From Tichowtungia aerotolerans (lineage in GTDB: Bacteria > Verrucomicrobiota > Kiritimatiellia > Kiritimatiellales > Tichowtungiaceae): DNA of 64,000 nt. Location: NCBI RefSeq assembly GCF_009905215.1, contig NZ_CP047593.1, positions 1,058,900 through 1,122,899 on the forward strand, read 5' to 3'. Under the pieces are notes generated by a model that ran no database searches, was not told the origin of the DNA, and saw only the letters and a program-made list of their open reading frames with translations. Below, piece by piece: positions 27,085 to 37,287 of this stretch. Numbering within the stretch: the first letter of the stretch is position 1; each line of letters opens with the position of its first letter. Both the position numbers and the translations under genes were made by a program.

Positions 27085-30000
27085 CTAATTCTGCGAGTCG
27101 CTGACCCAGTCACCACAAAGCAGTTCGGCCTGCTGGAGGATAGTGCGCGTCGCCTTTTCCTGCCGGTCGGGCGGATAACCGTATTTGCGCAGGATGCGTT
27201 TCACCATAACGCGGATTTGGGCCTTCACGGCCTCTTTGGCTGTCCAGTCGATGGTTACGCTCCGCCTGACGCCCCCCACAAGCTCGTGGGCAATCTGTTT
27301 GAGCGTGTCGTCACCCAGTTCCATAACAGCGCTGTCGTTGGTTTCTAAGGCATCGTAAAAGGCCACCTCGTCATCAGTCAGCCCCAGCTCTTCCCCGCGC
27401 TTCATGGCGGCATTGAACTGCTTGGCGATCTCTACCAGCTCCATAATAATTTCTGCCGCCTCAATAGTGCGGTTCTGGTAGCGCCGGATCGTCTCTTCAA
27501 TCAGCTCCGAAAACTGCTTCGACTGGATCAGATTAGTGCGGCTTCGTGTGCGGATTTGATCCTGCAACAGCTTCTGCAACATTTCCACTGCGAGGTTCTT
27601 CTGCGGCATGCGGCTGAACTCATCGAGGAACCTGTCATCCAGAATAGAGATGTCGGGGCGGTTGAGACCGGCAGCCGTAAAGATGTCCACTACCTCATCG
27701 GATGACACCGAACGCGAGACCAACTGCTTGATGGCCTCATTAATTTTTTCCTTCTCGTTCTGTCCGCCGGTTCCCCCTCTCGGGTCGAGCTTGGCGAGCT
27801 GGGCAGACACCGCCTGAAAGAACCCGATGTCGTCACGAATAGCCATTGCCTGCTCATGCGTACCAGCCAGAGCAAACGCCTGTGCAAGCTGGCGCGTGTA
27901 TCCGCGCATGCGCTTAGAGCCGTCCTCCTGAGCCAGCACATGCTCTACCGCTTCGGTAAGACACCTCAGCCTTTCCGCAGGACTTCCATCAAAATAGGGC
28001 GACCAGTCAACCCCGTGCATAATCCCGCAGGCAACCTCATACTTTTCGAGCATAATAGCCACGGCTTCCGCCTGATCATATGTCGGGCTCCCCAGTCCGC
28101 CATTCTCGGTATAATTGGCCACCGCCTTTTTTAACTGCTCCGCAATGCCCAGATAATCGACCACCAGCCCGCCGGGCTTATCCTTGAACACACGGTTTAC
28201 GCGGGCAATCGCCTGCATCAATCCATGCCCCTGCATCGGCTTGTCCACATACATCGTGTGCAGAGACGGCACATCGAAACCGGTCAGCCACATATCGCGC
28301 ACCAAAACCAGTTTTAGCGGATCAGACGGGTCTTTGAAGCGCTGTTCAATATCCTTGCGCACCCGCCCGGTCATCAAATGGCGGGCGTAGCGTTCCGGGT
28401 CACTGGCCGAACCGGTCATCACCACCTTAACCGCACCCTTGGCAAAATCCGTGTCGTCCCACTCGGGACGCAGCTTAATAATCTCATCAAACAGGTCTAC
28501 GCAGATGCGGCGGCTCATGCAAACCGCCATCGCCTTGCCTTCGATAATCTCCGCCCGCCGCTCAAAATGATCCACAATATCCTGCGCCACCAGCGAAAGC
28601 CGCTTCTTCGTTCCAACCATCGCTTCGAGCTGCGACCACTTGCGTTTCAGTCGTGACTGCTCGCTGATTTCCTCTCCCTCGGTCAGCTCTTCAAACTCGG
28701 GGTCAATATGCGGGCGCTCAGCGGCATCCAGATCAATCTTAGCCAATCGTGCCTCATAATAGATGCGAACCGTTGCGCCGTCTTCCACCGCCTGCTCAAT
28801 ATCATACACGCTGATGTGCTCGCCAAAGATGGCGCGGGTATTGCGGTCGGCCAGTTCCACCGGCGTGCCGGTAAATCCGATAAATGAGGCATGGGGCAAG
28901 CCGTCGCGCAGATGGCGGGCAAACCCGTCAATCAGGTCATACTGTGAACGGTGCGCTTCGTCCGCAATCACCACAATGTTACGCCGGTCAGACAGCATCG
29001 GAAATTCGGACTCATCCGAGAGCGGCGCAAACTTCTGCATTGTCGTAAACACCACCCCGCCGCTCGACACCTGCAGCAGCTCGCGCAAGTGACTGCGGCT
29101 CTCCGCCTGAACCGGCGACTGCCGCAACAGCTCTTCTCCTAACGCAAACGTTCCGAACAACTGATCATCCAGATCGTTGCGGTCGGTAATCACAACCAAC
29201 GTAGGATTGTCCAGCGCCTGAATAATCTTACCGGCATAAAAAAGCATCGACAGGCTTTTGCCCGACCCTTGCGTATGCCACACCACGCCGACCCGTCCGT
29301 CACCGGATTCAACCGATGCCTGCTTCGTGCACTCAACCGCCTTTTGCACCGCATGGAACTGATGATAGGCCGCCAGTTTTTTAATCACCTTGCCGCTGTC
29401 ATCTTCGAACACCGCAAAATGCCGGATCAGGTCGAGAAACACCAACGGCTCAAATACACCCTTAATCGCTGTTTCCAGCATTGGCATGCCCAAAGGGGCC
29501 ACCGACTCGCCATCGATCGTTCTCCACGGCAAGAACCGCTCAAAATCGGCAGAAAGCGCCCCCACACGCGCATCTGCTCCGTCCGAGATCAGCAAAACCT
29601 CATTATGCGTGAACAAAGACGGAATTTGCGCCTTATAGGTCTGGAGCTGATTATAGGCCGACTTCACATCGGCGCTTTCGTCTGCGGCGTTTTTCAGCTC
29701 AATAACGCCCAGCGGCAGGCCGTTCACAAACACCACCATGTCGGGGCGGCGGTTCACATGGTTTTCAACCATCGTGAACTGGTTCACCACCAGCCAATCG
29801 TTGTTTTCCAATGTGTGGAAATCAAACAGCCAAACCTTTTCTGTAAACTCCCTCTCGCCACGGAAAAAAGTAACGTCGATTCCTTCCGTCACCATTTTGT
29901 GGAACATCCGGTTGTTCAAAATCGGAGTTGGAGCGTCCGCCCGCATCACCTCACGCACCGCCTCCTCAATTGACATACGCGGAATTGTCGGATTGATCTC

Positions 30001-30168
30001 CAGCAACGCATTGCAGAGTCGATTTTCCAGAACGGCAGAATCATAGCCGGTTCGTTCGGAGTATTCTCCGTCCGGCGCAATGTCCGGCCCCGGCAGATAG
30101 CTGTAGCCCAGCTCCACAAACCAATCAATGGTCGCCTCTTCTACAATCGACTCTGAAAATTTAGGCAC
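27085..30168 (-). CDS. hsdR: Type I restriction enzyme R subunit
   Basis: 1027 residues. The N-terminal PD-(D/E)xK nuclease is visible at about 163-182 ([19 protein letters not shown]). The SF2 motor follows: Walker A in [15 protein letters not shown] in [11 protein letters not shown], then FTGTP and QAIARVNR. The C-terminal coiled part has DEVAFYDAL. It cleaves DNA far from the site after ATP-driven translocation, in a complex with HsdM and HsdS. It lies about 9 kb from hsdM and hsdS but on the same strand, with inserted accessory genes between. Confidence 0.96.
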   Translation of the reverse strand: MPKFSESIVEEATIDWFVELGYSYLPGPDIAPDGEYSERTGYDSAVLENRLCNALLEINPTIPRMSIEEAVREVMRADAPTPILNNRMFHKMVTEGIDVTFFRGEREFTEKVWLFDFHTLENNDWLVVNQFTMVENHVNRRPDMVVFVNGLPLGVIELKNAADESADVKSAYNQLQTYKAQIPSLFTHNEVLLISDGADARVGALSADFERFLPWRTIDGESVAPLGMPMLETAIKGVFEPLVFLDLIRHFAVFEDDSGKVIKKLAAYHQFHAVQKAVECTKQASVESGDGRVGVVWHTQGSGKSLSMLFYAGKIIQALDNPTLVVITDRNDLDDQLFGTFALGEELLRQSPVQAESRSHLRELLQVSSGGVVFTTMQKFAPLSDESEFPMLSDRRNIVVIADEAHRSQYDLIDGFARHLRDGLPHASFIGFTGTPVELADRNTRAIFGEHISVYDIEQAVEDGATVRIYYEARLAKIDLDAAERPHIDPEFEELTEGEEISEQSRLKRKWSQLEAMVGTKKRLSLVAQDIVDHFERRAEIIEGKAMAVCMSRRICVDLFDEIIKLRPEWDDTDFAKGAVKVVMTGSASDPERYARHLMTGRVRKDIEQRFKDPSDPLKLVLVRDMWLTGFDVPSLHTMYVDKPMQGHGLMQAIARVNRVFKDKPGGLVVDYLGIAEQLKKAVANYTENGGLGSPTYDQAEAVAIMLEKYEVACGIMHGVDWSPYFDGSPAERLRCLTEAVEHVLAQEDGSKRMRGYTRQLAQAFALAGTHEQAMAIRDDIGFFQAVSAQLAKLDPRGGTGGQNEKEKINEAIKQLVSRSVSSDEVVDIFTAAGLNRPDISILDDRFLDEFSRMPQKNLAVEMLQKLLQDQIRTRSRTNLIQSKQFSELIEETIRRYQNRTIEAAEIIMELVEIAKQFNAAMKRGEELGLTDDEVAFYDALETNDSAVMELGDDTLKQIAHELVGGVRRSVTIDWTAKEAVKAQIRVMVKRILRKYGYPPDRQEKATRTILQQAELLCGDWVSDSQN
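29806..29820. repeat. Dispersed near-palindrome TTCCA-N5-TGGAA
   Basis: TTCCAATGTGTGGAA in hsdR, read as Phe-His-Thr-Leu-Glu. Confidence 0.65.
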
Positions 30169-30186
30169 GATAAAACACCCTCTCTC

Positions 30187-32148
30187 TTACTCTTTCGCTT
30201 TTAGCAGATTCTTAATTTCCACTAAATTCTGATTAATTTGCTTGAGCACCTCCATTACCCCACCCTGATCTATATCCGCCTCTACCGTAGATGGCTCAAC
30301 AACTGTCACTTGCGGATCATGCAGCCAGTACGTTTTTCCCTGCTCGGGCAGAACAACATTAAGGTTGCGAACACTTTCGTTGTCGCTAAAGCCAATAGTT
30401 TTTTTAAACCCTTCTCTGGAAATATTAATTCCATGATTTAGAAATACAGCATTCGTAGCTTCTGGAGACAATCTGGCAAGATGATTGTCTATGATAATCT
30501 CAGGCGAGGCATGACCGGAATACCCATCCAGCATCACAATTTTGGCCTTAATATCCTTTGTGTGAATGATAGTTTCACCAAAATTCAACGTTTCCACATA
30601 TTCGGAATCATTCATCAGCGAAAGCAGCTTGTTCCCATTCGTTCCTCCAGACTGATACCCAGTCAGAGCAACAGTAAACTGCTTATCTTTCAGCACGTTT
30701 TCGAGATGATGAAGCACGACACCACCATCACACATACCACTGCTAGAAATAATAATAGACGGCGACCTGCTAAAGGTTCTATATGGAGTCGGTTTATCTC
30801 CCGATGAAAAAGTAAAACGCTCGACAGATGACTTCCCATCAATAGCCGCACGAAAAACTTCTGCGCGCCTCTCCGGCTCATCCTCTGGATAATACATGTT
30901 TTTATCCTCAGTTCGCTGGGCGAAAAGTTCTTTTTGGTATATTTTCGAAACCTGATTCCCGAGATACGACTCACATCGAATCGGAATGGTCACAAGACGT
31001 TTAATCTTCATGAGCTCCTCTGCCACAAAAGAAAGTTGGTCTTGAGACACTAACACTCGCGTTTTTTTACACGACAGCAGCAACTCTTTAATTTCCCTCA
31101 GTGCATACTTATGAATGGATTTATCGTCTAGAATTTGAAGTAACAGATCGGGAATAACAGGCTTTTTCCCGGGCTTGAGAATGATTGTCGAAAGGACTGC
31201 GTGTTGATCCAGTTCGCACATCTCAGATTCTTCCAGCAACTCCACTAACTCTTTAGGGAGAACCCCGCTCTCCAGCTTCGCAATCAGCGTATCGAGACTA
31301 ACCCATAGCCGCCTATATTCCGGAGGATGGTTTGGAAAACCTTGTTCTGCGACCGCGATTAGGTCATACAGAACCTCCTGCATGCGATGGATAGAAAATG
31401 CCGGAATCAATAGGTTTCGCTGGCCAACAATCAGTTCCTGTTCTACCAGAGTTTTCAAATTGGCCAACCGTTGGTCACGTGAGGGATGGTCCGTAGCCTT
31501 GGTGCCACCTTTGGTTGATTCCAAAACAACATAGTTTGTAGTTTTAAACGGCCCCTGCGACTCCTTTAATAAATAGCTGCTGTTAAAGTGATCCGTTGTC
31601 GGGCCGATGTCCCCACTGAACAACATACTTTTGAGATATTTCTCATTATCTGGATGCTCTTCCCGCCAAACAACCCCCAAAGAACATGCTCCCAAAATAT
31701 GTGCCGATCTCAGGGCATAAACGCTCAAGTCTTCATCCAGCCGGAACTGCTGTCCCCACTTAAACCCTGCGCGCTGATCTAAATAATGAAATTTCACCCG
31801 CCCCACATCATTGTATCGATAAAGTTCGCCCTTCGTGATTCGAGCAGAGTCCATTAGAACTTCTTTGGCAATTAGGGCTGTAGCCCTTGTGCAATAAACT
31901 TTTCCGACAAAGCCCTCTTTATAGAGTCTAGGAATCAAACCGCAATGATCGAGATGAGCATGCGTCAGCAAAACAAATTTCAAACTTTTCGGATCAAATA
32001 AAAATGGCTTTTGATTTTCAAATTCGGCGTGCGGCGTTCCCTGAACCATTCCGCAATCCACTAAAAATTGCACATCCTTTGGAGTATAGTGCAAATGCGT
32101 ACACGATCCTGTAACCTGATCTATTCCACCGCAGAATGTAACCTTCAT
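30187..32148 (-). CDS. Beta-CASP metallo-beta-lactamase-fold nuclease
   Basis: 653 residues. The metal motif THAHLDHCG (about 61-69) and the downstream SGDIGPTTD and SAHILGA are of the MBL fold. The beta-CASP part has SSSGMCDGG and GYSGHASPE, the usual motifs A-C of RNA exo/endonucleases of the CPSF73/RNase J-like group. It probably processes RNA. A C-terminal helical tail (about 620-653) ends in Lys-rich residues. It is embedded in the RM operon, 18 bp upstream of hsdR, which suggests a role in defence or in its control. Confidence 0.85.
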   Translation of the reverse strand: MKVTFCGGIDQVTGSCTHLHYTPKDVQFLVDCGMVQGTPHAEFENQKPFLFDPKSLKFVLLTHAHLDHCGLIPRLYKEGFVGKVYCTRATALIAKEVLMDSARITKGELYRYNDVGRVKFHYLDQRAGFKWGQQFRLDEDLSVYALRSAHILGACSLGVVWREEHPDNEKYLKSMLFSGDIGPTTDHFNSSYLLKESQGPFKTTNYVVLESTKGGTKATDHPSRDQRLANLKTLVEQELIVGQRNLLIPAFSIHRMQEVLYDLIAVAEQGFPNHPPEYRRLWVSLDTLIAKLESGVLPKELVELLEESEMCELDQHAVLSTIILKPGKKPVIPDLLLQILDDKSIHKYALREIKELLLSCKKTRVLVSQDQLSFVAEELMKIKRLVTIPIRCESYLGNQVSKIYQKELFAQRTEDKNMYYPEDEPERRAEVFRAAIDGKSSVERFTFSSGDKPTPYRTFSRSPSIIISSSGMCDGGVVLHHLENVLKDKQFTVALTGYQSGGTNGNKLLSLMNDSEYVETLNFGETIIHTKDIKAKIVMLDGYSGHASPEIIIDNHLARLSPEATNAVFLNHGINISREGFKKTIGFSDNESVRNLNVVLPEQGKTYWLHDPQVTVVEPSTVEADIDQGGVMEVLKQINQNLVEIKNLLKAKE

Positions 32149-32175
32149 ATATCCCTTTCGCCTATTCCGTGGGGT

Positions 32176-33162
32176 CTAGTCTTCCACATCTTCCGGTTGC
32201 CAGTCACCGACATCCATATTTTTAATGCGCTCGCCAAACACCTTTCGGAATGCTTCCAGTTTTTCGAGCATCCATTCATGCGCCGTTGGCCAGCACCGTT
32301 TGTCGTTCGGATCAAAATCTGAATTGCGAAGAACAATATGACTGTTCTTTTTGTCGGGCTTTCCCTGCCACTCCAGCACTTCGCCCAGTTCAGATTCAAT
32401 AATGGGCTGCTCCTGATACAACAAATTGAAAACCGCCAATCGATCATCTGTATTGTTGATTTGCAGGCAGACGGACATCAGTCCGGCTTGCGTATTCAAT
32501 AAAGCCGCAGGAAAAGCCTTACTGGTTCCACAACTGAAATTCATCCAATGACAAGCTGCCGGTTTTTGAGGGCGCATAACGGAGCTGTTTTCAAGGACAT
32601 ATTCACGGAACTGTTTCCAATATTCGAGCTGCAACTGTTTGACCGGGGTCAGTTTCTCACTCTGAGTAACGGTCGATGTCCCGCCTTTACCTTTTGTCCA
32701 CTCGTTGGGCTTAGAGACCGCGTTAAACTTGGGAGCTATAGGGGAATCGCCGATCCGCCACAATTCGATTTCCAGACCGAAGAAACTTATTTCATCGCCG
32801 GTGATTTCGTTGAGCCAATCCAAGGCTGCGCGGTGCTCGTCGGTAAAGCGTTTGGCAATCCACACTATGGTTACGGTGTTAAGTCCGGCGGCATAAGTCA
32901 GCAGTTGGCCAAGATGAGTGTGGTCGGTGCGTTCGACCTGATTTTCAATCAGCACCCATGCATTGGTTCCGGTGTCCTTGCAGAGAATATCCGCGCGAAA
33001 CGGCCCAACATCCTTTTCCACCGCCTCCAGTTCCAGATCCAGACCGATGGTGTCACCGAGAAGAGCGAGGTTTTCTTCCCCTGCCAGCCACGGAGTAAAA
33101 TGCTGCGCCTCCGTCTTCCACACATCCCGTAATTCAACCTTCTGTAATCGTCCGAGCTTCAT
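32176..33162 (-). CDS. DUF4268 nuclease-fold protein
   Basis: 328 residues. The N-terminal half has the PD-(D/E)xK-like set FRADILCKD ... WVLIENQVERTDHTHLGQL (about 53-85), followed by TYAAGLNTVTIVWIAKRF. The C-terminal half is the DUF4268 region (about 190-310). Such proteins often accompany type I RM loci and may be accessory nucleases; the catalytic activity is not proven. It lies between the HEPN gene and the beta-CASP gene with short gaps. Confidence 0.75.
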   Translation of the reverse strand: MKLGRLQKVELRDVWKTEAQHFTPWLAGEENLALLGDTIGLDLELEAVEKDVGPFRADILCKDTGTNAWVLIENQVERTDHTHLGQLLTYAAGLNTVTIVWIAKRFTDEHRAALDWLNEITGDEISFFGLEIELWRIGDSPIAPKFNAVSKPNEWTKGKGGTSTVTQSEKLTPVKQLQLEYWKQFREYVLENSSVMRPQKPAACHWMNFSCGTSKAFPAALLNTQAGLMSVCLQINNTDDRLAVFNLLYQEQPIIESELGEVLEWQGKPDKKNSHIVLRNSDFDPNDKRCWPTAHEWMLEKLEAFRKVFGERIKNMDVGDWQPEDVED

Positions 33163-33174
33163 ATAGCCTTCCTC

Positions 33175-34119
33175 TTAGAGTTGAATCAACCTGTTTTGTT
33201 TTAAGAACTCTCCTAACGAGTCCGTATTTGATGGCTTAGGAAAATGAGCGTTTTTGACCATCCATACAATTTGGAATTTACGTCTCTGCTCTTTTGCAGA
33301 AAGCATTTTCCTATGAGGGTGAGTTGTTCTCCATTTTTTACAGAAAGCAATTTCTGCTTTTTGCGACCGACTCAACTCGGCATCAAGTGTCGCTATCATT
33401 TTAAGAACAATTCCGGATAAGCCCACTACGCCATGAAGGTCTATCTCTACCGGCGCACCAAGAATTGGCGACGAGTGTTTGGGAACCTCTTTAACGCCAA
33501 GGGTAGTTGCCGAAGCAACAGCAGAGAAACGAGTGTATGCATCGATCAACCTTTGCGTACAGACACCAGTGCTATGCATTTCACAATTACGAATCTCCTT
33601 GAAAAAACGATAGCATAGTAACATTTCCTCTAGTTTTGAGTCTGAATACGACAGCTTGCCACACAAAGAACTATAAAAGTTTGTTTTTAGCACGATTGAT
33701 TCTTGTTGCGTCAATTCTCGCAACACCGTGGTCACGTCTTTTTTGCCAGCGCCTCGACGTGGAAACTGCAGGCCTAAAGACCGCTCTTTCGAGCTTGCGT
33801 TTAGCTCGGACAGAACGGCATCCACCCATCCCTCATAAATGGCAATGATGTTCGTTAAAATTAAACGAGAGAAACTTTCTTTCTGCTCCTCCCAAGAGTG
33901 CTCAATGCAGGCTCTACGGAGATTTGCACCATGAATATTTGCCCCCTCTGAGAACCGGCCCTTTAATTGTGTGTTTGTTGCATTAGGTATCGCATCGAGA
34001 TAGCCCGCAACTTGCCATCTGAGATTCCACATAGCCGTGGCTGTCGGCCACACGAAATCAAAGAGCCCTGTAATTTGTTTGTGTGCGCTATCTGAGGCTG
34101 AAAAAAAATAGGTGGCCAT
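33175..34119 (-). CDS. HEPN-type protein, probable toxin partner of the ABC module
   Basis: 314 residues from the ATG at 34119 (MATYFFSAS); the longer frame overlaps the ATPase gene. The all-helical middle ends in FKEIRNCEMHSTG, giving R177-N-C-E-M-H182, a perfect RNxxxH (R-X4-H) motif of the HEPN ribonuclease superfamily. A helical stretch SRLILTNIIAIYEGWVDAVL (about 84-103) fits the first HEPN helices. HEPN proteins cleave RNA in many defence systems. It starts 11 bp after the ABC ATPase stop, so it is probably the effector or a further subunit of that module (inference). Confidence 0.6.
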   Translation of the reverse strand: MATYFFSASDSAHKQITGLFDFVWPTATAMWNLRWQVAGYLDAIPNATNTQLKGRFSEGANIHGANLRRACIEHSWEEQKESFSRLILTNIIAIYEGWVDAVLSELNASSKERSLGLQFPRRGAGKKDVTTVLRELTQQESIVLKTNFYSSLCGKLSYSDSKLEEMLLCYRFFKEIRNCEMHSTGVCTQRLIDAYTRFSAVASATTLGVKEVPKHSSPILGAPVEIDLHGVVGLSGIVLKMIATLDAELSRSQKAEIAFCKKWRTTHPHRKMLSAKEQRRKFQIVWMVKNAHFPKPSNTDSLGEFLKQNRLIQL

Positions 34120-34130
34120 ACAAAATTCCG

Positions 34131-36038
34131 TTATACGTTTTTCAGAGCCTTGTTTGCTTCTGTGAAATGAGGGCCAACACACAGCGCGGAATCTTCAAGA
34201 TCGGGATGTATCATCGAAGTAGAAAAGATAATTTGATGCGGCTCGCCAAACTCTGAAGCCATATCAACTATCTTCTTCTGGAAATTGTGACTTCGAGCCT
34301 GCTCCATTCCCTTGTCCTCCATGTTGTCACAAAGCAACAATCGAGGGTAGCGGATGTAACTCAACTCCATAGCAGCAAAAAACAATGCGTAATGGATGCT
34401 GTTTTTTAGATAGAAAACAGAACTGGCAGAAAAATTATTCTTCTGATTTACCCCGAACGTATTCAATCGGAAATCAATTTGCACATTATTTACATGCTGG
34501 AACTCAGCCTCTCGCGGAAGATCTGCTTCCAGAAGCACCTTTGCGTACTTTGCGATAACATCGTACACCTCCATACTCCTGCTTGCATGACGCATCCGTG
34601 CCCGCTTGATTCTGATCTCAAGGGCGCTAATGGTGCCGGTCAAAAGTTCATTCTTTTTGTCTAGGTCGCGTTGGACCTGAAAAACTTTCATCCGTGACAA
34701 CAGGGATTCTATTTGACTCTCAAGGGTTCCCTTCCGCTCATGTAGTGCATCTTTTTCAGCCGACCTAACTGTTTTGACCGAATTAAGCGATGCCTCCAAA
34801 TTTGATTTCGCAACACCGAGTTCCTCTTTTATGGTTTTGACTGAGGCCGTAATCTTTTCTAACTCGTCTTTTTTATCAGCATATAACCGCTCGGACTCCT
34901 TCTGCTGAAAGACCAACTCTTGCCTCATACGCATTAAGTCTGATCTCGCTTTTTCTTTATCAACGGGTTGCTTGCAAAGGAAACATTCGTCGCCTCCCTC
35001 TGATGTCTCAACAGGTTGCATACATGCCGGGCAAATTTTCAGAAAATCTTCTGCCAGCACTTTTTTGACCAGCAAAGCATCATCTATGGCAGCAATACGG
35101 TCACTCAATGCTGCCAAGAAGTCAGATGAATCCAGCAGTTGAAATTCCAAAACTTTGATTTGCTCCTGTGCATCTTCGAACGCTTGCCGTTTTTTAATAT
35201 ATGTAGACTTCTGCGCCACTAGTTCTGCACTATCAATTTCGGATGAGCTATCCTCTTCCACCCATTCTTGAGCGTTTATTGTCTCCTGGACTTCAATAAG
35301 TTGTAGTTTACTGTTTTCAACCTGACTTTCCAGAAACTCATAACTCTCACCGGCCTGATCGACCGCAGCAAAAACCTCTGAAAATGTTTTCAGCTGGGAG
35401 CGTACTTGCTCTAATTCTTTTTGTTTTTTGCGATGCTCAAGTTGGTCTACATACAAATCCTTATCATAAAGACCAAGCAAAAGTTCTGCTATGGTTTCGC
35501 GAGTAAGGGGAGAGTCGAATTGCTCTTCTCGAATAAGGGACTGGACATGCGACAACTGGTCTATGTACAGCACTCGTAACAACTGATGCATGGTAATGTT
35601 ACTGTCATGATCTCCCCATACCTCAGGGAGTCCAATTGCAGAAAACAGAACCTGTGAAAAGCTTTGCTTTTTCTCAGATCGCTTAAACGGAAATACATTC
35701 CAATCTGTTTCCGGAGCATTTTCTAGGTCGGCAAAACTCCCCCAAAAAATTTCCATGCTTTGCATGCTTTTTTTCGTTACGAACCGTCTCAGCACCGCAG
35801 GTGTTCCATTAATAGAGACCTCCACATACACGGTATCACAAAGGGACGCTTCCAGCTTCCATTTTTTAAAATCTCCGCCCAGAGAAAAGAATAGAAAATC
35901 CATAATAGAAGATTTTCCGGAACCATTGTCTCCGCGAATAATATTGACTCCTTCATGGAAATCTAAATCCAGTGCGACCCCTTTATGAGCAAGCACTACA
36001 AGCTTATTAACTCTGAAATAACATCTCTCAGGTGTCAT
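34131..36038 (-). CDS. SMC/Rad50-like ABC ATPase (ABC-3C-type)
   Basis: 635 residues. Walker A is GDNGSGKSS (36-44). Long coiled coils (about 195-330 and 360-480) flank a zinc hook-like CPAC (336-339) / CFLC (352-355) pair. The C-terminal ATPase half has FSASSVFYLKNS (signature-like), a Walker B strand PRLLLCDNMEDKG in which Asn follows the Asp in place of the usual Glu, and IIFSTS. Its neighbours (middle component and CTD-like gene) identify it as the ATPase of an ABC-three-component conflict system, a class described in a survey of ABC ATPases by Aravind and colleagues. It probably senses invading nucleic acid and releases the effector. Confidence 0.75.
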   Translation of the reverse strand: MTPERCYFRVNKLVVLAHKGVALDLDFHEGVNIIRGDNGSGKSSIMDFLFFSLGGDFKKWKLEASLCDTVYVEVSINGTPAVLRRFVTKKSMQSMEIFWGSFADLENAPETDWNVFPFKRSEKKQSFSQVLFSAIGLPEVWGDHDSNITMHQLLRVLYIDQLSHVQSLIREEQFDSPLTRETIAELLLGLYDKDLYVDQLEHRKKQKELEQVRSQLKTFSEVFAAVDQAGESYEFLESQVENSKLQLIEVQETINAQEWVEEDSSSEIDSAELVAQKSTYIKKRQAFEDAQEQIKVLEFQLLDSSDFLAALSDRIAAIDDALLVKKVLAEDFLKICPACMQPVETSEGGDECFLCKQPVDKEKARSDLMRMRQELVFQQKESERLYADKKDELEKITASVKTIKEELGVAKSNLEASLNSVKTVRSAEKDALHERKGTLESQIESLLSRMKVFQVQRDLDKKNELLTGTISALEIRIKRARMRHASRSMEVYDVIAKYAKVLLEADLPREAEFQHVNNVQIDFRLNTFGVNQKNNFSASSVFYLKNSIHYALFFAAMELSYIRYPRLLLCDNMEDKGMEQARSHNFQKKIVDMASEFGEPHQIIFSTSMIHPDLEDSALCVGPHFTEANKALKNV

Positions 36039-36528
36039 ACTGGTACTCCATCAGTTTCGTTCTTGCTTTCAACCCGCCATCTCCCGACAGTTGAACTCCA
36101 GCCAATTCTTCAACTAAAAATTTCACCACGTCTTGCATGCTTTGCGTTCGAGTAGAGATCGAATCCCTCAGTTCTTTTGGGAGTTCTTTTTTTGTCCGGC
36201 ATATAACCCCCAGCTGTATTTGAGTCTCGTCAATAACTTCCAGCGCCTGCAAATATTTTACGGCGAGCATCTGGTATGGCTCCGCTCGTTGAAATAGTGA
36301 TTTGGGATTCCCTTTGTCCTCGTACGATGTCACGGACTTGAAATGCTTTCGATACTTGCGCGCAGACTGCGGCATTTTCATGGCGTTAATTAGCGACGGG
36401 AACACCATGTAAAAATCAAGTATCCTCATCTTATCTAACTCATAAGAGTTTTCAGGTGCTTCTTCCAGTAGTTGAAGCATACGAAACACACAGTGACAGG
36501 CATCATATAGAGGATGATATAGAAGCAT
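36028..36528 (-). CDS. ABC-3C middle component (MC5-like)
   Basis: 166 residues. The start, YHPLYDACHCVFRMLQLLE (4-22), and KMRILDFYMVFPSLI (33-47) match what I recall of the middle component of ABC-three-component systems, a small wHTH-like adaptor. It overlaps the ATPase start by 11 bp and follows the CTD gene by 4 bp, so the three are translated together. The exact class number (5) is from memory. Confidence 0.6.
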   Translation of the reverse strand: MLLYHPLYDACHCVFRMLQLLEEAPENSYELDKMRILDFYMVFPSLINAMKMPQSARKYRKHFKSVTSYEDKGNPKSLFQRAEPYQMLAVKYLQALEVIDETQIQLGVICRTKKELPKELRDSISTRTQSMQDVVKFLVEELAGVQLSGDGGLKARTKLMEYQYDT

Positions 36529-36532
36529 TATT

Positions 36533-37105
36533 TCAAACCCATTTGATATGGCAGTTGCCGGTTAAAAAATACAGAGCCCCATTTATTTCATCTGCATACA
36601 AACACAAGACGTTTTCTCCCAGCCGTTCGATTAGCGGATCAACAATCGAGTCGCTAACTGCTGCCAAAACGTCCTCAGGAGGGCTCCCTGCATTTATCAA
36701 TGGGTATACCTTTGTATGGTATTTTGAGAATATATCCGCCAGCACATACGCATAAATTTGCTGGGCGGATTCATAAAACTGGTACTTCATTAGTTTCTTG
36801 GCGAATGCCTCCTTCACAGAATTAGCATAGCCGATATAGGCGGAATACCCACCATCAACCAATTTGGTTTCCAGACCAATCACGACACCATCGTCATCGA
36901 CATTAGAAGAAAAATGTTCAAGCCGTTCGATCAGCTCGGTTACCTGTCGGTTATTTTTATATTCCTCTTTAAACTGCGCAATCAAACGCCTCATCACTTC
37001 AGGCGTTCTGCTAGGAGCCTCATAGTAATTTGTCACGGACTTATCAATATCCCGCCCGGCCAGATCGCCACCAACTTGGTTTTTTGCTTGAGTAGCCATG
37101 GCCAT
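36533..37105 (-). CDS. ABC-3C CTD-like protein with GGDxAGRD leader motif
   Basis: 190 residues. It opens with NQVGGDLAGRDIDKSVTNYY (9-28), a glycine-Asp motif common at the front of conflict-system proteins, then a helical and mixed domain (GYSAYIGYANSVKEAF, YVLADIFSKYHTK) that occupies the CTD slot of an ABC-3C operon. No nuclease, protease or TIR motif is fused to it. If this is the whole system, the toxic activity must be in another protein, and the HEPN gene is the best candidate. Its ATG overlaps the stop of the 58-residue membrane peptide (TAATG). Confidence 0.55.
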   Translation of the reverse strand: MAMATQAKNQVGGDLAGRDIDKSVTNYYEAPSRTPEVMRRLIAQFKEEYKNNRQVTELIERLEHFSSNVDDDGVVIGLETKLVDGGYSAYIGYANSVKEAFAKKLMKYQFYESAQQIYAYVLADIFSKYHTKVYPLINAGSPPEDVLAAVSDSIVDPLIERLGENVLCLYADEINGALYFLTGNCHIKWV

Positions 37106-37281
37106 TATTTATGAATATCACGCCCTGCCTGATCACCGCCAACAGCATTTCCTTTTTGAATAACCTTTGAGTTATCCGAGGAGTTTTTGAATCTGTTAAC
37201 TTTGATAATTAGCCCCGCAGTTCCTAGCGCGCCGATGATGGCAACAATTGCAATACCGATAGTCTTTATAGTTTCACTCAT
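37105..37281 (-). CDS. 58-residue membrane peptide with GGDxAGRDI tail
   Basis: Residues 1-26 (MSETIKTIGIAIVAIIGALG ...) form one membrane helix. Residues 44-57 (GNAVGGDQAGRDIH) repeat the GGDxAGRDI motif of the next protein (NQVGGDLAGRDID). The stop overlaps the next ATG (TAATG), so both are coupled. A GGTGGAG ribosome-binding site 9 bp upstream lies in a decayed copy of the hsdS 3' end. A real gene is likely because of the shared motif, coupling and spacing. It may anchor or gate the ABC-3C complex at the membrane (inference). Confidence 0.7.
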   Translation of the reverse strand: MSETIKTIGIAIVAIIGALGTAGLIIKVNRFKNSSDNSKVIQKGNAVGGDQAGRDIHK

Positions 37282-37287
37282 ATTATT

